From positions 2,074,226-2,138,225 of the forward strand of contig JBCAYL010000001.1 in assembly GCA_038533575.1 (NCBI GenBank): a stretch of DNA of 64,000 bases. Direction: 5' to 3'. Positions 59,373-64,000 of this stretch are shown here, piece after piece. The notes beneath the pieces are model-generated. The model saw nothing but the letters and a program-made list of their open reading frames with translations, did not search any database and was not told the origin of the DNA. Positions within the stretch are counted from its first letter, which is position 1. Every line of letters starts with the position of its first letter. The translations under genes were made by a program, and so were the position numbers. The DNA comes from Pseudomonadota bacterium (GTDB lineage: Bacteria > Pseudomonadota > Alphaproteobacteria > Rhodobacterales > Rhodobacteraceae).

Positions 59373-60587
59373 TTACTCCAGCCCCATGCAATTCGCGTAG
59401 TAGGTCACTGTCGCCGGCCAGTCGGAGAAGATGCCTAGTACGCCGACATCCTGCGCCAGAGCGTCGATGAGTTCGTACATCACACCGTCGCTGTCAGTGA
59501 CTTCCGAGATGGACTGGTAGTACCAGCCGCCGCCCGTCACGAGCGGGCCAGAGCGTTCGACCGTCCAGGTAATGATGTCGAGCCCCGCCGCCTTGGCCTG
59601 TACCGCCAGCTCGGACGGCACGATTTCATTACCTTCGACGGTCACCAGCATCCAGGTCGGCGGCGCGATGATGTTCACACCCATGCCCTTCAGTTCTTCC
59701 ATCGTGTTGGGCCACGTGGCCGGGTCCATGGGGGAGTACCCGTCGATATTGTATTCATCCATCAGGTAGACGGCCTGCGCGCCGAACTCCGGCTCCGCTT
59801 CGATCCAGTAGAGCACGTCTTCCAGGTTGAAGCTCTGCAGCCAGACATCCTCGGGCGGGATACCCGCGGCCTTGTATTCATCGACGAGCTTTTGCGCATA
59901 GTCTTCCTGGCTGAAGCCGTTAAAGGGCATCTCAACTGAGGGCGTCTTGAGCTCCGGCGTGAACTTCGCACCGAGGGAGCGGAAAAGCTCGATCGACTCC
60001 GCGTGGGTCATGATGGTGGCGGGTTCGACAGAATAAAGATCTGTGCGCCAACCCGCCGTGCCATCCAGATAGGCCTCCACGGTCGTCGCGCTGCGATCAG
60101 AGGCGTCCATTTTGGGCGTGAGCGTGCGATACTCGGCCAGCGTAATCTCCGAGGTGCGGCATTCAGCGGTGGCCGATGTATCGCCATCCGCGGGTGCAAA
60201 CGGTGTCACGCAGGTCGAGGCCAGCGGCGTGGCCAGGATGTTCGTCGTCGTGTGCAGGTCGTTCTGCGCGTGGCGGCAGACCAGCTCCAGATCCTTCGTG
60301 AATGTCACATCGCATTCCAGGATGCCCGCCCCCATCCGTGCAGCGGCGACGTTCGATTCCACCGTGTGTTCGGCGAACTGCATCGGCGCGCCGCGGTGGC
60401 CGATCGAAAACTCAGAGGTCATCGCCTGCTGGGCAGAGCAAGACATCAGCTGCTCTTTCAACGGGCCGTCGGTCATGCGGTCGATCAGGTAGAGCGGGCG
60501 GGGGCCGTAATCGACGCGGTCGACAGACTGAGCAACCAACGGCGATGCGACGAGTGCGACCGTCGCCAATAAGGTGGGGCGAAACAT
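59373..60587 (-). CDS. glpQ: periplasmic glycerophosphodiester phosphodiesterase
   Basis: 404 residues with a signal peptide ([13 protein letters not shown]). Catalytic TIM-barrel motif [20 protein letters not shown] carries the HRG histidine and the substrate glutamate region, followed by [20 protein letters not shown] and [10 protein letters not shown] (second catalytic histidine). [10 protein letters not shown] and [12 protein letters not shown] complete the barrel. It cleaves glycerophosphodiesters to glycerol-3-phosphate and alcohol in the periplasm, adding to phosphorus scavenging. Tandem Pho boxes lie upstream. Confidence 0.93.
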   Translation of the reverse strand: MFRPTLLATVALVASPLVAQSVDRVDYGPRPLYLIDRMTDGPLKEQLMSCSAQQAMTSEFSIGHRGAPMQFAEHTVESNVAAARMGAGILECDVTFTKDLELVCRHAQNDLHTTTNILATPLASTCVTPFAPADGDTSATAECRTSEITLAEYRTLTPKMDASDRSATTVEAYLDGTAGWRTDLYSVEPATIMTHAESIELFRSLGAKFTPELKTPSVEMPFNGFSQEDYAQKLVDEYKAAGIPPEDVWLQSFNLEDVLYWIEAEPEFGAQAVYLMDEYNIDGYSPMDPATWPNTMEELKGMGVNIIAPPTWMLVTVEGNEIVPSELAVQAKAAGLDIITWTVERSGPLVTGGGWYYQSISEVTDSDGVMYELIDALAQDVGVLGIFSDWPATVTYYANCMGLE

Positions 60588-61024
60588 GGGAAGTCCCTTT
60601 TCAGGTGGCGTGTGCCCATAGTGTCTCGGCCCGGTGTGACTGCTGCGTGAAGTCTCTGCGAAGGATGCGTAACAGCCGCACGACAGTTTTGTGGCGAATG
60701 CTTAGATGCGTTCTTGCCAAAATCTGTGACTGTTTTGGCAATGCCTTTCCCCAAGAACAGAAATCAGGAACCGCGAAGACAGACGCTGCCTTGTTCGCCA
60801 TGCGCGGGAGCACAGAGCTTCTGGGGACCCGGTCAAGTGTTGGAATGCCAAGTGATATATTGGAGTGACCAAATGCATGGTTTGCCTCATCCACCCTATC
60901 GGGGACTGGCTACTTTGAGAGGGTCACAGCCAAATGACAGAAATGTGGCAAAACCACAAAATATGGGATGCACAGGCCTCTGACTACACCCTATTTGGGG
61001 CAACGCGCACGCCGGAGCTAGCTG
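60588..61024. other. Pho-controlled intergenic region upstream of glpQ
   Basis: About 440 bp. Near 60636-60686 it carries tandem PhoB-like repeats; the remainder shows no convincing gene or RNA. The stretch 60880-61020 is AT-richer and may contain the 3' end signals of cluster D. Confidence 0.5.
60636..60686 (-). promoter_or_regulatory. tandem Pho boxes upstream of the phosphodiesterase gene
   Basis: Minus strand shows two 7-4-7 repeats: CTGTCGT-GCGG-CTGTTAC (60669-60686) and ACTTCAC-GCAG-CAGTCAC (60636-60653). All repeat starts fall on an 11-bp grid, the spacing bound by PhoB dimers in series. The nearer one ends 49 bp before the start codon. Confidence 0.72.
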
Positions 61025-61642
61025 CTATTTGGTGTACTTGTCTAGGAAGGCTACGGCTGTCATGGCGCGGAAATCCAAGAGCGCCGAGCGTAGATTCTTG
61101 TGTGGCCAGTCCCACCAGGCGAGGTCGATGAGGCGCTCGGCGATGTGGGGTGGTTGCCGCCATCGCAGGAATGTGGCCGGGGTGCCTGCGACGATCGTGT
61201 AGGGGTCCACATCCTTCGTGACGACCGCCCCCGCGGCGACCACAGCGCCGTGGCCCAAGGTCACCTCAGGTTTCACCATCGCGCCCGCGCCAATCCAGGT
61301 GTCATGGCCGATGTGAGCGACGCGAGCCCGACGTTTGTCGAACCAGTCTGCGTCAGGCTCCGCGTCATCCCAGTAATCCGCGGAGCGATAGAGGAAGTGA
61401 TGCAAGGAGGCTGTTTCCAGCGGGTGGTCCGTCGCGCCGATGCGCGCAAAGGCAGCGATGTTGGAGAACCTGCCGACCTCAGCATTCGCGATGTCAGCGT
61501 AGCGGTCGCAATAGGAGTAGTCGCCGATGGTGGCATGGGCTACGCGGCTACCGCGGCCGATCTCGACATAAGCGCCGAAAGTCACGTCACTGATCTCGCA
61601 ATCGGGGTGGATGAAGGGGGTGTCGGGCTTGAGGCGGGCCAT
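61025..61642 (-). CDS. phosphonate-associated hexapeptide acetyltransferase (cluster D)
   Basis: 205 residues of the DapH-like hexapeptide-repeat group, with VGRFSNIAAFARIGATDHP, VAHIGHDTWIGAGAMVKPEV and LGHGAVVAAGAVVTKDVDPY. It resembles the enzyme at 34124-34750 (both share AVV-A-GAVVTxDVxPYTxV) and is the family often tied to phn operons. Probably acetylates an aminophosphonate-like substrate. It is the last gene of cluster D and starts 2 bp after the SDR gene ends. Confidence 0.87.
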   Translation of the reverse strand: MARLKPDTPFIHPDCEISDVTFGAYVEIGRGSRVAHATIGDYSYCDRYADIANAEVGRFSNIAAFARIGATDHPLETASLHHFLYRSADYWDDAEPDADWFDKRRARVAHIGHDTWIGAGAMVKPEVTLGHGAVVAAGAVVTKDVDPYTIVAGTPATFLRWRQPPHIAERLIDLAWWDWPHKNLRSALLDFRAMTAVAFLDKYTK

Positions 61643-61644
61643 TA

Positions 61645-62283
61645 TCAGAACGCCCGCTCTTCGCCGGAGAAGCGAAAGAACTTGCCGGTGTCTTTCAATG
61701 TCAGGCGCCGGGCTATGGATAAGATTCCGCGCGCGACATCGCTCGGGTCCTCGTCTGCGTCCCCGCCGCCCATATCCGTCCGCACCCAGCCTGGATCAAC
61801 GAGGGCCACTGGGATGCCCTCGGGCTCGAGCTCGGTCGCAAGCCCTTGCATCACTTTGTTAACCGCTGCTTTGGAGGCGCGGTAGGCGATGCGGTCGGCT
61901 TTCCGGTAGCCCATCCAGGCCATCTGGGAGGAGACGGTCAGGATGCGTGGGCTCGCGCTCTCCCGCAGGCGGGGGAGAAGCGCCTGCGCCACGGCCAAGG
62001 GTGCCAGGGTGTTGACGGCCAGCACCTCGGCGAAGCCCGCGAAGTCCATGTCGAGGGGAGATTGCTGCGCGGGCCCGATGACACCCGCATTGTTGATCAG
62101 GATATCGACGGGTCCGATGTCTGCTAGCTGCGCCGCAATGCCTTTGGGCGATGATAGCTCCAGGACGACCGTACCGTCCCCTCCCGACCGGGTCGTACCG
62201 ATGGGCGTCATCCCTGCCTCCCGCGCAGCCGCCATGAGCGCCGCGCCGATGCCTCGGTTCGCCCCCGTAATCAGAACGTGCAT
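61645..62283 (-). CDS. short-chain dehydrogenase/reductase (cluster D)
   Basis: 212 residues. NAD(P) motif VLITGANRGIGAALMAAARE (TGxxxGIG), NNAG at ILINNAGVIGPAQQS, and catalytic YRASKAAVNKVMQGLATELE (YxxxK). The C-terminus has ALVDPGWVRTDMGGGDADED. Likely oxidises or reduces a small alcohol or ketone; SDR genes recur in phosphonate clusters but the substrate is unknown. Next to phnE with a 1-bp gap. Confidence 0.85.
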   Translation of the reverse strand: MHVLITGANRGIGAALMAAAREAGMTPIGTTRSGGDGTVVLELSSPKGIAAQLADIGPVDILINNAGVIGPAQQSPLDMDFAGFAEVLAVNTLAPLAVAQALLPRLRESASPRILTVSSQMAWMGYRKADRIAYRASKAAVNKVMQGLATELEPEGIPVALVDPGWVRTDMGGGDADEDPSDVARGILSIARRLTLKDTGKFFRFSGEERAF

Positions 62284-62284
62284 G

Positions 62285-63604
62285 CTAGTCTTTGCGCCCT
62301 ATCAGCTTCCCGCGCAGCCAGCCGGAGAACCAGTCCATGAACATCACCATCACGACGATGAGCACAATGTAGTAGGCCACTTCTTCCCAGTCCTTCTGGG
62401 TCTGAATAGCCTGAGTGAGCATTAGTCCAATACCGCCGCCCGTGATCGCGCCGATAATGGTGGCCGAACGGGTGTTGGATTCGAGGAAATAGAGGATCTG
62501 CGCCAGAAGCACCGGAACGACTTGCGGGATGACGCCAAAGCGATACCGCTGGAGCGGCTTGGCGCCCGTGCTCTCCACGCCCTCGATCTGCTTGCCGTCC
62601 ACGTTTTCCAGCGCCTCGGAGAAGATTTTGCCGAAGGTGCCTGTATCGGTGATGAGGATCGCGAGCGTGCCAGTCAGTGGCCCTGGCCCGAAGGCCCGCG
62701 CCAAGACGACCGTCCAGATCAACGCGTCAACCCCACGCACGAAGTCGAACACGCGCCGCGTGCCCGCCCGGATCATCATGAGGGGAGAGAAGCGTTTGGC
62801 CGCGAGGAACGCCAGTGGCAGCGCTAGGATGGCCGCACCCATCGTGCCGAGAAACGCCATGAGCAGCGTCTCCCCGATGGCCCAGACGACATCCTTGTGC
62901 CGCCACATGTCGTTGTTCCACCAGTCGTAGACCGCGCCCGAGAGGTTGGACTGCTCAGGATCAAGTTGCTCACCGAAGAGAAGGCGGCCCACGCCCACGT
63001 CGTGGTAGGGGCTGTCGAGCGTGAACCAGAAAAGCTCCCACCCCGGGAAGTAGTTGAAGACCTCGGTCCGCGCGCCGGTGAGCGTGATGCGGCCCTCAGG
63101 CGTGTCGATGGCCACGCGCCGCGACGAGGCGGAGATCCAATCCGGCACATCCTCGGGCAGGTTGGTGGTCACCGTGCGGCCCTCGGCCTGCGCCTCGATG
63201 AGCGGGAAGCCGGGAATTTCCACCTCAGTGCGATTGTCGGGCAAATAGCGAATGACATGGCCTGCACCGAGATCGACGGTGACGATGTCCGTCCCGCTGA
63301 CCCAATCGGGGCGTTCACCGTCGGGATAGCGGCCCTTGCGCTCGCCCTCGATGGCATACTCGATCTCACCCGAGCGGTTGTCGCGCGTCACGTGTACCTT
63401 GTGCGACCAGCTGTCGGAGGCAACCGTGACGGCGTTGTCCCAGTTGGCGCGCTGACTGAGGCCGGGGATGTCGAAGGCGAAGAAGACGTACGTGAAATAC
63501 ACCAGCAGGATCGCCGGAACGGAGAAGGCAAAGAGCCGCTTGCGCTGAAAGAGGCTGTCCGCCGCGCTTTTGGCATCCGAGAGATTGGTGTCGACGGTTG
63601 TCAT
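62285..63604 (-). CDS. phnE: phosphonate ABC transporter permease PhnE with large extracytoplasmic domain (cluster D)
   Basis: 439 residues from the ATG overlapping the upstream phnE stop; the extra upstream frame is in the other phnE. Helix 1 lies at about 24-44 (LFAFSVPAILLVYFTYVFFA), followed by a roughly 195-residue polar insert (46-240), for example IEYAIEGERKGRYPDGERPD and LTGARTEVFNYFPGWELFWF, then the permease core with AILALPLAFLAAKRF and EGVESTGAKPLQRYRFGVIP (coupling loop). Such inserts are known in some PhnE proteins; length is unusual. It pairs with the next PhnE. Confidence 0.9.
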   Translation of the reverse strand: MTTVDTNLSDAKSAADSLFQRKRLFAFSVPAILLVYFTYVFFAFDIPGLSQRANWDNAVTVASDSWSHKVHVTRDNRSGEIEYAIEGERKGRYPDGERPDWVSGTDIVTVDLGAGHVIRYLPDNRTEVEIPGFPLIEAQAEGRTVTTNLPEDVPDWISASSRRVAIDTPEGRITLTGARTEVFNYFPGWELFWFTLDSPYHDVGVGRLLFGEQLDPEQSNLSGAVYDWWNNDMWRHKDVVWAIGETLLMAFLGTMGAAILALPLAFLAAKRFSPLMMIRAGTRRVFDFVRGVDALIWTVVLARAFGPGPLTGTLAILITDTGTFGKIFSEALENVDGKQIEGVESTGAKPLQRYRFGVIPQVVPVLLAQILYFLESNTRSATIIGAITGGGIGLMLTQAIQTQKDWEEVAYYIVLIVVMVMFMDWFSGWLRGKLIGRKD

Positions 63605-64000
63605 TGGGCCTGCCCCTCCGTGAGGCGGTTGCGGAAGCGGCTGGAGATCTGGTCGAAGAAAACAATCGTGAAGAAGAGCAGGATGAAGATTGCCGCCGCC
63701 TGATCGAAGCGGCCCGGCCCCCATGCCATCGCATTTCTGAGCTCGTAGCCGAGACCGCCAGCCCCGACGAAGCCGAGGATGGCGGAGGCGCGGATATTGA
63801 TCTCGAACCTGAGCAGCGTGTAGCTCACGTAATTCGGCGCCACCTGCGGGATGACCCCGAGAAGCATCCGTTGCAGCCACGAGGCACCCGTGGAGGCAAG
63901 GCCCTCGACGGGCTTGAGATCCGCGTTTTCGGCCACTTCCGAAAATAGCTTGCCCAGGGCGCCGGCCGTGTGGATGGCGATGGCGATCATCGCGGGCACG
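63601..64000 (-). CDS. phnE: phosphonate ABC transporter permease PhnE, 5' end outside window (cluster D)
   Basis: Partial coding sequence running off the right edge; at least 133 C-terminal residues are visible. It has EGLASTGASWLQRMLLGVIP (coupling loop), INIRASAILGFVGAGGLGYE and a final helix (AAAIFILLFFTIVFFDQISS). The stop overlaps the following phnE start (ATGA). phnC and phnD probably lie further upstream. The visible part resembles the first PhnE of cluster A. Confidence 0.88.
   Translation of the reverse strand, partial: VPAMIAIAIHTAGALGKLFSEVAENADLKPVEGLASTGASWLQRMLLGVIPQVAPNYVSYTLLRFEINIRASAILGFVGAGGLGYELRNAMAWGPGRFDQAAAIFILLFFTIVFFDQISSRFRNRLTEGQAQ

Noticed and set aside
60714..60983. 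Small plus-strand frame in the glpQ upstream region
   Set aside because: Starts within the Pho-controlled region, is proline- and cysteine-rich without pattern, and no ribosome site was seen.
1..64000. CRISPR array, prophage, transposase or integrase
   Set aside because: No regularly spaced direct repeats, transposase DDE-type proteins or integrases were seen on either strand; the island character rests on gene content only.
1..64000. tRNA or rRNA genes
   Set aside because: No T-loop GGTTCGAATCC-type segment with matching acceptor arms was found by eye; absence cannot be proven without a covariance-model search.

Overview
The window is high-GC DNA with tightly packed, overlapping operons. 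Family content (PhnF-regulated C-P lyase genes, VC_2705-type acetate symporter with a DUF4212 partner, ArsJ, imelysin iron locus) and style suggest a marine alphaproteobacterium of the Rhodobacteraceae (Roseobacter group). This is inferred from gene content only; no rRNA or tRNA gene was recognised.

Layout. 1-5.6 kb (minus): an acetate module of acetyl-CoA synthetase, adenylate kinase, DUF4212 subunit, sodium:solute symporter and a cNMP/CBS sensor protein cut by the window edge. 6.2-8.1 kb: LysR regulator and a DUF481 outer-membrane protein. 8.3-13.4 kb: a hypothetical gene, a two-gene ABC exporter with a coupled small ORF, and a poorly coding stretch. 13.7-16.4 kb: secreted PhoX-like protein and a periplasmic histidine phosphatase. 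16.4-22.9 kb: an iron-type locus with three imelysin proteins, two di-haem DUF1111-type proteins (one truncated) and DUF1513.

23.4-64 kb is a phosphorus-scavenging island. Cluster A (plus, 23.4-36.4 kb) is phnFGHIJKLM-phnCDEE followed by a P-loop kinase, two acetyltransferases and two half-size permeases. Cluster B (minus, 44.1-36.4 kb) is phnDCE, a methyltransferase, a PhnM-like amidohydrolase, an MFS permease, a TIM-barrel isomerase-like protein, a second methyltransferase and a P-loop kinase. It converges on A with overlapping stop codons. Cluster C (minus, 58.5-51.6 kb) is a canonical phnGHI-HAD-phnJKLNM set with a divergent phnF. Cluster D (minus, 61-64 kb and beyond) has an acetyltransferase, an SDR and two phnE permeases. 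Between B and C lie an ECF42-type sigma/YCII module with a broken SDR gene and an arsenate-detoxification operon (ArsR-ArsC fusion, GAPDH, ArsJ).

The standout is cluster A. It encodes a complete set of C-P lyase core homologues, but its PhnJ has lost three of the four cysteines that bind the radical-SAM iron-sulfur cluster and act in catalysis. The radical-region glycine and the PhnI zinc histidines are kept. Cluster C PhnJ has all four cysteines. A near-palindromic operator (ATTCAT-N4-ATGAAT) lies before phnF and phnC of cluster A, with a weaker version before phnD of cluster B. Pho-box-like repeats precede clusters A and B, the phosphodiesterase gene and probably the PhoX-like gene. Together these suggest a Pho- and PhnF-controlled phosphorus-compound system of clusters A and B, distinct from classical C-P lyase, whose chemistry is unknown.
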